NCBI RefSeq assembly: GCF_000272045.2
Contig: NZ_AJYZ02000019.1
Location: 124,001-188,000 of the forward strand
DNA length: 64,000 bases
Source: Vibrio crassostreae 9ZC13
GTDB lineage: Bacteria; Pseudomonadota; Gammaproteobacteria; Enterobacterales; Vibrionaceae
Direction: 5' to 3'
Shown here: one piece after another, positions 8,451 to 17,521 of the stretch
Layout of the letters: every line of letters begins with the position of its first letter
How positions within the stretch are numbered: the first letter of the stretch is position 1
The notes under the pieces: model-generated
Seen by the model: the letters and a program-made list of their open reading frames with translations, nothing else
Database searches by the model: none
What the model was told of the DNA's origin: nothing
Made by a program: the position numbers and the translations under genes

Positions 8451-9023
8451 ATGAATATGCTGACACTAGACAAAACAGAACTTCACAGAAACCATTCAAC
8501 ATTTATTGCTGAAGCTGTCTTTGCCGTCGAAATGGTGAAAGCAGACAAGCAACTCGAAAAACAAAAAATGGCGAAACAGTTGCTTGATACTCTATTTCCT
8601 CTAGAGACGGGTTCACATGAAGATGTAGTGAGTTACGAGATTGACTACCGACACGTTCAGGTTTATTTCAAAAACGGTGAACACACAGGTTTGAAACGCG
8701 CTAAACACTTTGTGGCTTACACAGGTGATAAATCTAAGCCTTCAGCAATCCTATTCCGTGATGAAAGCGGTACGCACGTTGAAGTGACAATCGGTGCTCG
8801 TAAAGGCACTGGCCGCCTGGAGTTGGTTGATATTCAAGATATCCAATTAGAGACGTGCACCACGTTTGGTCAAACTGAGGCGAGCCGTTCTTCTGGCATC
8901 CGTCACTGGGTGAGCTTAGTAAAAGGCGATGAAAGTGGCCGCCCGAATGCATCAAGTGAAGACAAAGAGTTCACGGCGAAAAATGGTGAAGACTATAACC
9001 TAGGTTTTTGCTTCGCAATCTAA
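8451..9023 (+). CDS. Orphan malate synthase G insertion-domain protein
   Basis: This 190-residue protein has no complete enzyme but resembles the alpha/beta insertion (clasp) domain of malate synthase G. Residues about 44-105 (LLDTLFPLETGSHEDVVSY, then FKNGEH, HFVAYTGD, AILFRDESGTHVEV) align by eye with the E. coli GlcB segment FLDESLPLENGSYQDVVAF onward. Residues near 150-185 also recall GlcB: RHWVSLVKGD against YRNLLGLM, and EFTAKNGEDY against HYTAADGSEI. The TIM-barrel catalytic residues are absent, so it cannot be a malate synthase by itself. There is no signal peptide. It is a single gene with its own terminator. A regulatory or binding role is speculation. Confidence 0.65.
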   Translation: MNMLTLDKTELHRNHSTFIAEAVFAVEMVKADKQLEKQKMAKQLLDTLFPLETGSHEDVVSYEIDYRHVQVYFKNGEHTGLKRAKHFVAYTGDKSKPSAILFRDESGTHVEVTIGARKGTGRLELVDIQDIQLETCTTFGQTEASRSSGIRHWVSLVKGDESGRPNASSEDKEFTAKNGEDYNLGFCFAI

Positions 9024-9111
9024 CGAATTGTCTTTGAAATGTGCAGTGCTGATCTGTGAGACGCAGCACTGACATTTGAGCACTGATTTCTCTTTTACCT
9101 TTGGTAACTTT

Positions 9112-9137
9112 CCCCGCCCCTATAGCGGGGCTTTTTT
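9112..9137 (+). terminator. Intrinsic terminator
   Basis: CCCCGC (9112-9117) pairs with GCGGGG (9125-9130) around a CCCTATA loop and is followed by CTTTTTT. It ends the orphan malate-synthase-domain gene. Confidence 0.9.
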
Positions 9138-9509
9138 ATTAGAGCTATAAGTAAATTGGGCGATTATCAAAATTATATGCAGAAATTTTGGATGTGACGT
9201 TACAGTGTGTGGTTTTGATTTAAGTTGTTGTATTTAAATAATTTTGTTCTTTTGTTTTATTCTGTTTTTATTAGGTTAACTATCATTGTCAACGGTGGTT
9301 TGGGCGACTATTGAGCGAAATCTCAGTCAAAATGCTTTGAGCTGTGCTATAATACGCGCCTTGGGATTGAGCCAGTAAGTCCATTTATCACTAACTATTG
9401 TGATTTTTATTGCCTTTTATTTAGGCGATGCGGCGAGCCAATCAAGTAGTAGTTGGATATGGAGAGCGTCCTTATATTCGTTGAATCGGATATGCGAACA
9501 TCATAATTT
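9138..9509 (+). other. Gene-free stretch with leader of the BCCT gene
   Basis: AT-rich sequence without a supportable ORF beyond an 18-codon frame at 9428. It holds a strong extended -10 promoter (9345-9353). About 30 bases after that promoter there is an ATCAC...GTGAT hairpin followed by TTTTTA (about 9387-9412) that could act as an attenuator. Confidence 0.5.
9325..9353 (+). promoter_or_regulatory. Probable sigma70 promoter, extended -10, for the BCCT gene
   Basis: TATAAT at 9348-9353 is preceded by TG-C (9345-9347), a textbook extended -10. The -35 region (around 9325-9330) is poor, as is common with extended -10 promoters. The transcript would have a leader of about 150 bases. Confidence 0.6.
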
Positions 9510-11117
9510 ATGAGTTTTAAATCAAAAAAGTACAGTATTGATTCTACTGACTATCAAGTTGGTCAAGACAACGTCAGTAAATGGGGCATGGATGTCCATA
9601 ACACAGTTTTCGTAGCCTCAGTTGGCTTATCTCTTCTCTTCATCATCACTCTTCTTGCTCTTCCTCCTGCAGATGCTAAAGCTGCAATTGATTCTATTAA
9701 GGGTGCTGTTCTATCAAAGTTTGACTTCCTGTTTATGTGGGGAGCTAACATCATGCTAGCGTTTGCTGTTGTTCTTGCTTTTTCACCGTTGGGTAAAATC
9801 CGTTTAGGTGGCGAAGACGCGACGGCGGACTATTCAATGTCATCTTGGATTGCGATGTTATTCGCAGCAGGTATGGGTATTGGACTTATCTTCTGGGGTG
9901 TTGCAGAGCCAACTGCGTTCTTCACTAACTGGTTCGGAACGCCATTAGACGCAGAACCTTTCACAGCCGCTGGTCGTGAACTGGCGCTAGGCGCAACCGT
10001 ATTCCACTGGGGTTTTCATGCATGGGCTATCTATGGCATGACGGCGCTTTGTCTGGCGTACTTTGTTTATAACAAAGGCTTACCGCTATCAATGCGTTCT
10101 GTGTTTTACCCAATTCTGGGTGAGCGTGTGTGGGGCAAAACTGGTGATGTAATCGATGTACTAACCGTACTGGTTACTCTGTTTGGCCTTGCGACTTCAT
10201 TGGGCTTAGGTGGTACACAAGCAGCAAGTGGTATTAGCCACGTGTTCGGCTTGGAAAACAACATCTTCCTTCAGCAATCTATCATCGTTCTGATCATGGG
10301 CTTGGCGATCATCTCTGTACTACGTGGTATGGACGGTGGTGTTAAGTTCCTAAGTAACCTGAACATGGTTATTGCATTCATATTCCTTGGTCTTATCGCT
10401 GTATTGAATTTCACAACTGTGCTTGATTCAATGGCAACGGCGGCAACGGGCTATGTGAAAAATATCGTAGCTTTGAGCCAAAGTGCGGGTCGTGAAGACA
10501 CAACATGGCTGCATGGTTGGACTGTGTTCTACTGGGCATGGTGGGTAGCGTATGCACCTTTCTTCGGTATGTTCGTAGCGCGTATTTCTAAAGGCCGTAC
10601 GGTTCGTGAATTCCTACTTTGCGTATTGATTATCCCAACATTGGTGACTTCAGCTTGGATGTCTATCTTCGGTGGCGTAGCTATCGAGCAAGTGATTAAT
10701 CAGGTGGGGCAACTTGGCCTCGACCAAGGCATTACAGATGTATCTCTAAGCTTGTTTTACATGCTAGATGCTTACTCGTTCGGTAGCATTCTGTCTGTTC
10801 TCGCAGTCGCGCTGATCATCGTGTTCTTCGTTACAACGTTGGACTCAGGTTCTATCGTTATCGATGGCATGACGGCGGGTGGTAAATTAGAAGTGCCAGT
10901 GAAACAGAAAGTCGTTTGGGCGGTTATCTCAGGTGCTATCGCGATGGTGATGCTGTGGATTGGTGGTACTCAATCAATCCAAGCTCTGCAATCTATTACG
11001 ATTATTGCAGCACTGCCGTTTACGATCATTCTTTTGATTGGTTGCGTGAGCTTGTTGAAAGGCCTACTGACAGAAGTCGGTAAAGGGCAAGAAACCGTAA
11101 CTCAAACTACAAAATAA
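9510..11117 (+). CDS. BCCT-family betaine/choline/carnitine-type transporter
   Basis: A 535-residue integral membrane protein with the BCCT pattern of about twelve helices. Diagnostic pieces are AAGMGIGLIFWGVAEP around residue 120, the HWGFHAWAIYG element, and the tryptophan-rich WTVFYWAWWVAYAPFFGMFVARISKGRTVREF block that lines the quaternary-ammonium site. Such carriers import glycine betaine, choline or DMSP with sodium or protons for osmoprotection, and vibrios usually have several. The glycine-rich GMGIG sodium/substrate segment supports a sodium-coupled type. No other start is in frame between an upstream TAA and 9510, although the ribosome binding site is weak. Substrate cannot be read from sequence. 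Confidence 0.9.
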   Translation: MSFKSKKYSIDSTDYQVGQDNVSKWGMDVHNTVFVASVGLSLLFIITLLALPPADAKAAIDSIKGAVLSKFDFLFMWGANIMLAFAVVLAFSPLGKIRLGGEDATADYSMSSWIAMLFAAGMGIGLIFWGVAEPTAFFTNWFGTPLDAEPFTAAGRELALGATVFHWGFHAWAIYGMTALCLAYFVYNKGLPLSMRSVFYPILGERVWGKTGDVIDVLTVLVTLFGLATSLGLGGTQAASGISHVFGLENNIFLQQSIIVLIMGLAIISVLRGMDGGVKFLSNLNMVIAFIFLGLIAVLNFTTVLDSMATAATGYVKNIVALSQSAGREDTTWLHGWTVFYWAWWVAYAPFFGMFVARISKGRTVREFLLCVLIIPTLVTSAWMSIFGGVAIEQVINQVGQLGLDQGITDVSLSLFYMLDAYSFGSILSVLAVALIIVFFVTTLDSGSIVIDGMTAGGKLEVPVKQKVVWAVISGAIAMVMLWIGGTQSIQALQSITIIAALPFTIILLIGCVSLLKGLLTEVGKGQETVTQTTK

Positions 11118-11174
11118 ATCGTGAATTAAGTAAGTCGCTAGATAGAGATTTACTTTACTCAGCATGATTCAAAG

Positions 11175-11206
11175 CTCTCTTGTACTTGGTGCAAGAGAGT
11201 TTTTTA
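11175..11206 (+). terminator. Intrinsic terminator after the BCCT gene
   Basis: CTCTCTTG (11175-11182) pairs with CAAGAGAG (11192-11199), followed by TTTTTT. Confidence 0.9.
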
Positions 11207-11237
11207 TGCCTAGGAAGAAATCAGAGACCAGATAAAA

Positions 11238-11271
11238 AAGAGCCACAAGTGAATCATCACTTGTGGCTCTT
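11238..11271. terminator. Bidirectional terminator
   Basis: A perfect 15-bp stem, AAGAGCCACAAGTGA (11238-11252) with TCACTTGTGGCTCTT (11257-11271), has an ATCA loop and T-runs on both strands. It probably serves the minus-strand peptidase gene. Confidence 0.88.
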
Positions 11272-11320
11272 TTCGTTCTTAGTTCTAGGTGCTCGGTTCT
11301 AGTTATTAGCGGGTATGAGC

Positions 11321-12247
11321 TTATGCGTTCAATTCGTGCTGAATAACGTAATCTAAAGCACCAACAACAGCAGCAACTTGAGCATCATTACACTCTTCGT
11401 CTGTTACTTTGTCACTGTCTGGGTAAACCTCTGTGGTTGTACCGTACTTACAGTCAGTCACGCCGCCACATAAGCCAAGCTTCTTCATTGGGTAGTTGAT
11501 CACGCCGTGTTGAGTGACGTCTGAACCAATGATCTTGCCTTCGTCATCCGCAGGCGCAATGTGGGTTACTTTTTCAACTGAAGCGATGACAGCAGCTTGG
11601 AATTCAGGTTGTGGGTTTTCAGTATCGCCAACAGTGTAGAAACCGTCTGGGATCATACCTTCGATGTACTCAATGCCATCACGAGCTGCGAGTGCAGGTC
11701 GGAATTCAGTTTCATCAGAGTCAGTCGTCTCATGCAGGTCAACGTGAACCAATACTTCTGGCAGAGACGCTACTAGAGCTCGTAGGTTTGCTGATTCTTC
11801 TGCTGGCGTACCGTCGTAGAAAGAGCGGTTTGGATCAACAGCATTTGGATTCCAGCGGTTGATCACTTCGTAGCCCCAAGGGCTCACACAAGGTGCGACA
11901 ACAATGTTGAAGTGCGCCGTGTATTTTTCTGCTTGAGTCGCAGCGAATTTGATCGCGCCATGCACGCCACTGGTTTCGTAACCGTGAACACCACCTGTTA
12001 CCAGAATCGTCGGCTTTGACTCGTCCCAGTTTTTGCTCTTGATAGCGAAGAGTGGGAAGCGAGCTTCGTCGTAGCTCAGTGCGCCGTATTGTTCGATGTC
12101 AAAGCGGTCTGCAAGTGCTTTAATCTTTGGTACAACTTCTTGCTGGTATTCACGCTTAACCGTTCGTTGAGCTAACCATGCTTCACGTTCTGCTTGTTGC
12201 CATTTTTGCCCTGGCTTACCAATCGGGTAGGTAGATTCACTTTTCAT
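11321..12247 (-). CDS. M14-type zinc carboxypeptidase
   Basis: A 308-residue enzyme of the M14 / succinylglutamate desuccinylase-like fold. Counting from the TTG one codon upstream, the zinc ligands are readable as H89 and E92 in GGVHGYETSG and H173 in VHVDLHETTD, the substrate arginine lies in DPNRSFY, and the catalytic glutamate is E274 in TTTEVYP. No signal peptide is seen, so it should work in the cytoplasm on peptides or N-acyl amino acids. ATG at 12247 is preferred to the TTG at 12250. The acidic ELVH-like context could also fit an aspartoacylase-like enzyme; exact substrate is unknown. It stands alone between two bidirectional terminator-like regions. Confidence 0.75.
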   Translation of the reverse strand: MKSESTYPIGKPGQKWQQAEREAWLAQRTVKREYQQEVVPKIKALADRFDIEQYGALSYDEARFPLFAIKSKNWDESKPTILVTGGVHGYETSGVHGAIKFAATQAEKYTAHFNIVVAPCVSPWGYEVINRWNPNAVDPNRSFYDGTPAEESANLRALVASLPEVLVHVDLHETTDSDETEFRPALAARDGIEYIEGMIPDGFYTVGDTENPQPEFQAAVIASVEKVTHIAPADDEGKIIGSDVTQHGVINYPMKKLGLCGGVTDCKYGTTTEVYPDSDKVTDEECNDAQVAAVVGALDYVIQHELNA

Positions 12248-12422
12248 CAATACTTTTTCTTTTATGTTCGTGAAAGATTAAGACAGATTATTCCTGTCTA
12301 ACAGAGACAGCAATAGAAAACACAACTTGTGACTTTATTTTTTACAGACTCATAACTTTGATGAGTGAATTGATGGTGTTACATTTTATTGATGGTTCAA
12401 TTCTTTATAAAGAGACAACAAA

Positions 12423-13328
12423 ATGGCTGGAGCAAGTTTACTAACACTGCTAGATGACATTGCAACCGTGTTGGATGATGTCGCATTGATGTCTAAGGTA
12501 GCCGCTAAAAAAACCGCAGGCGTATTAGGTGACGATTTAGCCCTTAACGCCCAGCAGGTATCCGGTGTTTCTGCTGAAAGAGAAATCCCAGTGGTATGGG
12601 CGGTCGCCAAAGGCTCATTTAAAAACAAGCTGATTTTGGTTCCGGCAGCACTATTGATCAGTGCATTCATTCCTTGGTTGATCATGCCACTACTGGTGAT
12701 TGGTGGTCTGTTTCTTTGTTTTGAAGGGGCAGAGAAAATCTTAGAAAAGCTTTTTCCTCATGCTCATCAACACGAAGAGAAAGATGAGGAAAGCAGCTCG
12801 GGTGAATCTGTTGAAGAGTATGAGAAGAGAAAGGTAGCAGGCGCGATTCGGACTGACTTTATCTTATCTGCGGAAATCATTGTAATTGCGCTGGGTACCG
12901 TAACGGGTACAAGTATCGTGACTCAGATTCTTGTGGTGAGTTTGATAGCGGTTGTGATGACGATTGGTGTTTATGGCTTAGTGGCAGGGATCGTTAAGCT
13001 GGATGATTTAGGTTTCTATCTCCAACGCACATCAAATGGGAGTGCCATTAAAACCCGATTGGGTAATGGGTTAGTCGCATTTGCACCAAAGCTAATGAAG
13101 ATGCTTGCGGTTGTCGGCACGGCTGCGATGTTCTTGGTTGGCGGCGGTATTGTGGTACACAACGTTCCAGCAATTCATCACTTAATTGAACCGATTATTA
13201 TGGACTTCAGTGGACATACGATTGCGACTGCGGTGGTACCAACGCTATTAAATGGTGTGATTGGGGTTTTATCTGGATTGATTGTCGTTGCTATTTGGAC
13301 TGCTATCGGAAAAATTCGCGGTAAGTAA
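12423..13328 (+). CDS. DUF808 inner-membrane protein, YedI-like
   Basis: A 301-residue protein that matches the DUF808/YedI family from its first residues ([39 protein letters not shown]). Hydrophobic helices are visible at about residues 70-100, 145-165, 170-195, 225-250 and 270-295. A charged histidine- and glutamate-rich loop (about residues 110-140) separates the first pair from the rest. The family is widespread in gammaproteobacteria and of unknown function. An AAAGAGACAAC stretch precedes the ATG. It is a single-gene unit with a bidirectional terminator downstream. Confidence 0.85.
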   Translation: MAGASLLTLLDDIATVLDDVALMSKVAAKKTAGVLGDDLALNAQQVSGVSAEREIPVVWAVAKGSFKNKLILVPAALLISAFIPWLIMPLLVIGGLFLCFEGAEKILEKLFPHAHQHEEKDEESSSGESVEEYEKRKVAGAIRTDFILSAEIIVIALGTVTGTSIVTQILVVSLIAVVMTIGVYGLVAGIVKLDDLGFYLQRTSNGSAIKTRLGNGLVAFAPKLMKMLAVVGTAAMFLVGGGIVVHNVPAIHHLIEPIIMDFSGHTIATAVVPTLLNGVIGVLSGLIVVAIWTAIGKIRGK

Positions 13329-13373
13329 TCGTTAAATTACTGCTGGGAATAAGACAGTCTTTCATCGAAACAA

Positions 13374-13408
13374 AAAAGGGTCACCATAATTACTATGGTG
13401 ACCCTTTT
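13374..13408. terminator. Bidirectional terminator between DUF808 gene and pyrC
   Basis: GGGTCACCATA (13378-13388) pairs with TATGGTGACCC (13394-13404), extended by AAAA/TTTT on each side, so it works on both strands for two convergent genes. Confidence 0.9.
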
Positions 13409-13445
13409 CGCTAAATGGAGGGTGTTTATTTAACAGCCCAAGTGC

Positions 13446-14474
13446 TTATTTTACAGACCAAGCAATCGCCTCGCCGCCACGGATTGGCACAACGATGTCT
13501 GAACCGAAAGGCATCGTTTCAGCAACATTCCACTCTTCTTTAACGAGCGTAATTGTATCTGAGTTACGTGGCATGCCGTAGAAGTCTGGGCCATTGTGGC
13601 TCGCGAATGCTTCTAGGTTCTCAATCTTGCCTTCTAAATCGAATACTTCAGCGTACAGTTCAACCGCAGCGTGCGCTGTGTAAGAACCTGCACAACCACA
13701 CGCTGACTCTTTTGCACCTTTAGCGTGTGGTGCAGAGTCTGTACCCAAGAAGAACTTCTTGCTACCGCTTGTTGCTGCTTCAATAAGTGCTAACTGGTGT
13801 GTGTTGCGCTTAAGGATAGGTAGGCAGTAGAAATGTGGCTTAATGCCGCCAACCAACATGTGGTTGCGGTTATAAAGCAAGTGGTGAGCAGTAATGGTTG
13901 CCGCTACGTTCTCGTTAGCGTTCTTAACGAAAGTCGCAGCATCTGCCGTCGTGATGTGCTCTAGAACGATCTTCAGGTTAGGGAAGTCGTTAACAATCGG
14001 TGCTAGAACTGTGTCTAGGAACTCTTTTTCACGGTCAAAGATATCAACATCGTGAGCCGTTACTTCACCGTGTACCAGCAGCAACATACCCACTTCTTGC
14101 ATTGCTTCGAGTACGTGGTAAATCTTTTGAGCTGAAGTTACACCTGAATCAGAGTTAGTCGTCGCGCCAGCAGGGTATAGCTTCGCTGCTACAACAGCGC
14201 CAGATTCTTTCGCTTTACGAATTTCATCAGGTGTTGTGTTGTCTGTCAGGTAAAGTGCCATTAGAGGCTGGAATTGCTCGCTTGGCTGCTGTGCCATGAT
14301 GCGTTCACGGTAAGCAAGAGCCATTTCGGTATCGGTTACCGGTGGGATCGTATTTGGCATGATTAACGCTCGACCATTGTAACGGCTGATATCGCGAACT
14401 GTATCTTTTAATACTTCGCCATCGCGTAGATGAACGTGCCAGTCGTCAGGACGAGTAATCGTAAGTTGTGTCAT
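13446..14474 (-). CDS. pyrC: Dihydroorotase
   Basis: A 342-residue class II dihydroorotase, the third step of de novo pyrimidine synthesis (carbamoyl aspartate to dihydroorotate), cytoplasmic. The metal-binding residues are all visible: H13 and H15 in [10 protein letters not shown], the carboxylated lysine K98 in [12 protein letters not shown]135 in LLVHGEV, H173 in LEHITT and D246 in GTDSAPH. Length is as in E. coli. It is transcribed leftward as a single gene ending at the bidirectional terminator. A PurR-type operator lies 62 bases upstream, in keeping with the known purine-linked control of pyrC in enterics. Confidence 0.97.
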   Translation of the reverse strand: MTQLTITRPDDWHVHLRDGEVLKDTVRDISRYNGRALIMPNTIPPVTDTEMALAYRERIMAQQPSEQFQPLMALYLTDNTTPDEIRKAKESGAVVAAKLYPAGATTNSDSGVTSAQKIYHVLEAMQEVGMLLLVHGEVTAHDVDIFDREKEFLDTVLAPIVNDFPNLKIVLEHITTADAATFVKNANENVAATITAHHLLYNRNHMLVGGIKPHFYCLPILKRNTHQLALIEAATSGSKKFFLGTDSAPHAKGAKESACGCAGSYTAHAAVELYAEVFDLEGKIENLEAFASHNGPDFYGMPRNSDTITLVKEEWNVAETMPFGSDIVVPIRGGEAIAWSVK

Positions 14475-14535
14475 TGAAGGCTCCCACCATTTGAAGTGTT
14501 ATGTAGTTGGAGCCTAAACTCGGCGAAATCTGTGA

Positions 14536-14551
14536 AAGCAATCGCTTACGT
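14536..14551 (-). promoter_or_regulatory. PurR-type operator upstream of pyrC
   Basis: AAGCAATCGCTTACGT matches every fixed position of the enterobacterial PurR consensus ANGCAANCGNTTNCNT. It lies between the start of pyrC and the small Pmp3 gene. PurR control of pyrC is established in E. coli; here it is inferred from the site. Confidence 0.75.
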
Positions 14552-14666
14552 TTAGGCGACAGGATGATAGTGGAAAAGTACTTTCATTTCATCCTATTTT
14601 TAACTCTTCATGGCTAGGAGCTTGTTTTTATGGATATTTTATTCGGTATCTATTTGTTAATAAGGG

Positions 14667-14825
14667 TTAACGGGTGGCTACCCACAGACCATGGATCATT
14701 CCTGGAACCCAGAAGAAGAAAGTAAGAATGATATTAATCACCAAATCTTTCCCGGCGCCGCGAGCGAAGAACACGCCAACAGGCGGAAGCAGTACACATA
14801 AGATGATAATGACGAGTTTGTTCAT
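14667..14825 (-). CDS. Small Pmp3/YqaE (UPF0057) membrane protein
   Basis: A 52-residue protein read on the minus strand, starting MNKLVIIILCVLLPPVGVFF and ending WVPGMIHGLWVATR. It has the two membrane helices and the central ARGAGKDLVINIILTF segment of the Pmp3/YqaE family; the LPPVGVF turn is diagnostic. AAGGAT precedes the start (about 14829-14834). Family members affect membrane potential or salt tolerance, but the bacterial role is poorly known. It is too short for usual length cut-offs, and the longer plus-strand frame over it is its shadow. Confidence 0.9.
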   Translation of the reverse strand: MNKLVIIILCVLLPPVGVFFARGAGKDLVINIILTFFFWVPGMIHGLWVATR

Positions 14826-15193
14826 GATAAATCCTTTTTATTCAATGAAAGTTCAATGCGGTAAACGTGTTCATATTATAGAACGTCTCGAGAGTGTTAC
14901 TGCATTGCTGCCTTAATGTATCAAGATAGAAAGCTAAACATCTCAAGATACTAGCCTAGTATCAAGTGTTTAATGCCTACCAGTTTATCTATTTATAACC
15001 AAATGCTTATAATCAGTATTCCCATCAAGATATACATTTAATCATTTGAAGTTTGGCCGTGATTTTATGACTAGGCATTTTCAAGAGTCAATTTTGCATA
15101 TTTGCTAAACATATCCAGTTGCAAAAAGATAACATCGCAATCGAATGTAGAATTCGTACGCTACTAGGTTAAATTTTAAAAAGGTCAAACGAT
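14826..15193. other. Gene-free left border region of the island
   Basis: It holds the left copy of the 44-bp direct repeat (14957-15000) and a 17-base palindrome at its edge (14947-14963). The remainder is AT-rich (over 60 percent by eye), with no tRNA and no integrase. The promoter of the lipoprotein gene must lie in its right part. Confidence 0.55.
14957..15000 (+). repeat. 44-bp direct repeat, left island border
   Basis: The block starting TAGTATCAAGTGTT and ending TTTATCTATTTATAACC recurs at 28850-28893 in the same orientation with two mismatches out of 44. Both copies lie in intergenic DNA at the two ends of the AT-rich accessory region. Confidence 0.88.
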
Positions 15194-17521
15194 ATGTTAG
15201 ATGTGTTGCCAAAGAAGGCTAATTTGTTACAGGTAGCTTTAATCTTGGCTGTTTCAGGTTGTAATGGTGATTCAGGAGTTGGTTCTACTTCGAGCCCAGA
15301 TAGCCCAGATAGCCCAGATAGCCCAGATCAATCGAACGTACTTTACTCCGTTCAAGATACCATGCAGCACACTAAACCTCGTGAAACTTTTTATGTTGAT
15401 CTCTCCAACAATATGGAAAGTTCTGATGGGACACCTGTTGCTCTGCTGAATGTTGAATCCCTTAATTCTGACTATCATTGCGATGTGGTTTCTAACGACC
15501 AAAATGGTTTTTATATTAAAGCAACGCAAGTAAACCTATGTGACTACCGATTTCGTGTTGGATCCTCTGTGTCAAGAATGTCAACAGCGATATCTTATGA
15601 TGGCTATAGTGAGGCTACAGCTCGAATCGCTATAGCTGAAAACAGTGAACAATTAATACCCATATCATCTGCAACTTCAACTGGAACACCCATTTCGGTG
15701 AACGTGAAGGACGAGTTAGCAAATTTGGGGTACGAGGTCGACACGAGTCGCTATACACTTAGTATGACGGTAACTTTGCCTAATAGCGATTCAACGCTTT
15801 CATCAGCAGTATCTGATCCCGCGAATAACGTTATAGAGTATACTCCAGGTGCTGGACTTGAATCTGGAGTTGAGAGGGTTTTATATAGCTATAGTGATGG
15901 AGTAAATGTTCTTAGTGGTAGCCTGGATATTGCAGTTTCAACAACAGTAAATGGTGCTCCAATAGCTAACTCTACATATATACAGACATTTACCGATCCT
16001 GATACCTTAAAAATAGTGTCAGAAGTTCCATACGGGAAAACGGTCACAATTGACGTTTTGAGTCTCATTTCTGATCCTAATGGTGATTCATTACAATTAA
16101 TTGATGTCTATGCTTACGATGCTGATGTTGCCATTATAGAAGATGCTAACTTAGATGGTAATCTGTTCAATGACACTATTTTCACGTTTACTACTTCTAA
16201 TTCTGGCTATCACAATATCACTTACGTTGTCTCTGATAACAAAGGAGGCTATGCCACCGGGATAATAAAGTTAAAATCCGAAGACTTATACCCGATAATT
16301 GATTTTAATGAAGTCAGATCTGTTACTGTTACTCCACCTTTAACTATGGAGCAGGCAGAAACTGCGAGTATTGAATTCGAAATAATAGGAACAGGAGATG
16401 GCACCAATGCCGTCGATAATGTAACAACCGTAGCGCATTCGAAAGGTGTTGCTGAAGCAATTTGTACTGCAAGAGGTGCTTTTTTACCGGATCAAGCAGA
16501 TTTGCAAGAACTTTATGCTTGGAAGCCTGATGGTCAAATATTTACAGACTATAGATATCCAAATGACAAACCGTATTGGACTCGTGACCAGGTTGATGAA
16601 ACTACCACAACACTAGTCAATCTATTTGATGGTTCAGTCACTGCTAGTAATAATGAAGAGGTAAATTATGTTCTTTGTACTAATGCTCTTTATATCCCAG
16701 AAATCACCCCAGTATCTATCAGTTTAAATGGTGTGTCTTCGATTCAACTTGACTTAGATACAGATAAACATGAATTATATCAGGCGACTATAACTAACTC
16801 AATTGGCGAAGTGGAACAAGTTCCAGCCGAATATGTCAATTGGACAGTAACTGAGTTGGACGTTATTACCTTTGATGAACATACAGGTATCTTGACAGCG
16901 TATTCTACCGCAAATACAGATCAATTTAATGTTAATATTGAAGCTTGCTATGCCTCATTTTGTGATAACTTGAACGTTACTTTACTCGCACCTTTGGGTA
17001 TAACCTCATATGAAGGAAGTGAATTTCTTCCGTTGCTTACGAGAGAACAAGTACTCCGCTATAGTGATAATGATACTTCGATTTTTGCTCCGAATGATAC
17101 TGCCGATTTTACGTATTCGATAATCGGAGGTGATGGGTATAACGCAGATGACACGAACTTTATAGAGTCTGGATATAATAGCAGCCAGACTCAATATTAC
17201 TGCTCATCAATAAACTTCGATGGTGGTGGGTGGAAAGAATTTGACTCGTCAACTATTGCACTTCGGTTTGCTAGCGCTTGGAATGAAGACCCTGCATATA
17301 AAGCCATACCTGCAGGTCGTATATATTCACATGCCGATTACCTAGATGAGTTTTGGTTCCGAGGAGGTGGTTATCTCTATAAGTTTTACATTAATAATTA
17401 CTCGGACCCAAGTGGGGAAAACGGTGGTATCACGTATTATAGAGGTCCTGAAGATACTTATGAGGCCACCTATAATTACCTTGGTGTCCAAGTACACGTT
17501 TTTTTATCATGCTATAGATGA
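15194..17521 (+). CDS. Large surface lipoprotein with cadherin/Ig-like and lectin-like segments
   Basis: A 775-residue exported lipoprotein. The lipobox LAVSGC places the lipid-carrying cysteine at residue 23 and is followed by a low-complexity linker with four SPD repeats. The middle has cadherin- or Ig-like features (around residues 285-350, NGDSLQLIDVYAYD then SDNKGGY). At about residues 400-500 there is a C-type-lectin/invasin-like segment: EAICTARGAFLPDQADLQEL, then a DKPYWTRDQ motif and NYVLCT. The last 120 residues contain YYCSSINFDGGGW and a final cysteine, recalling a fibrinogen-like fold. A good ribosome binding site (AAGG) precedes the start. It is probably a surface adhesin on the outer membrane. 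Exact family is not known to me. Confidence 0.62.
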   Translation: MLDVLPKKANLLQVALILAVSGCNGDSGVGSTSSPDSPDSPDSPDQSNVLYSVQDTMQHTKPRETFYVDLSNNMESSDGTPVALLNVESLNSDYHCDVVSNDQNGFYIKATQVNLCDYRFRVGSSVSRMSTAISYDGYSEATARIAIAENSEQLIPISSATSTGTPISVNVKDELANLGYEVDTSRYTLSMTVTLPNSDSTLSSAVSDPANNVIEYTPGAGLESGVERVLYSYSDGVNVLSGSLDIAVSTTVNGAPIANSTYIQTFTDPDTLKIVSEVPYGKTVTIDVLSLISDPNGDSLQLIDVYAYDADVAIIEDANLDGNLFNDTIFTFTTSNSGYHNITYVVSDNKGGYATGIIKLKSEDLYPIIDFNEVRSVTVTPPLTMEQAETASIEFEIIGTGDGTNAVDNVTTVAHSKGVAEAICTARGAFLPDQADLQELYAWKPDGQIFTDYRYPNDKPYWTRDQVDETTTTLVNLFDGSVTASNNEEVNYVLCTNALYIPEITPVSISLNGVSSIQLDLDTDKHELYQATITNSIGEVEQVPAEYVNWTVTELDVITFDEHTGILTAYSTANTDQFNVNIEACYASFCDNLNVTLLAPLGITSYEGSEFLPLLTREQVLRYSDNDTSIFAPNDTADFTYSIIGGDGYNADDTNFIESGYNSSQTQYYCSSINFDGGGWKEFDSSTIALRFASAWNEDPAYKAIPAGRIYSHADYLDEFWFRGGGYLYKFYINNYSDPSGENGGITYYRGPEDTYEATYNYLGVQVHVFLSCYR
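15293..15328 (+). repeat. Four tandem copies of a 9-bp unit (SPD repeats)
   Basis: AGCCCAGAT is repeated four times without a mismatch and encodes Ser-Pro-Asp repeats in the linker of the lipoprotein. Being a multiple of three, gain or loss of copies would change linker length, not the frame. Confidence 0.9.

Noticed and set aside
14674..14916. An 80-codon plus-strand frame
   Set aside because: It is the shadow of the minus-strand Pmp3/YqaE gene (14667-14825), whose translation is a clear family match.
15293..15328. 9-bp tandem repeat as a phase-variation switch
   Set aside because: The unit is a multiple of three, so copy changes alter linker length but never the reading frame.
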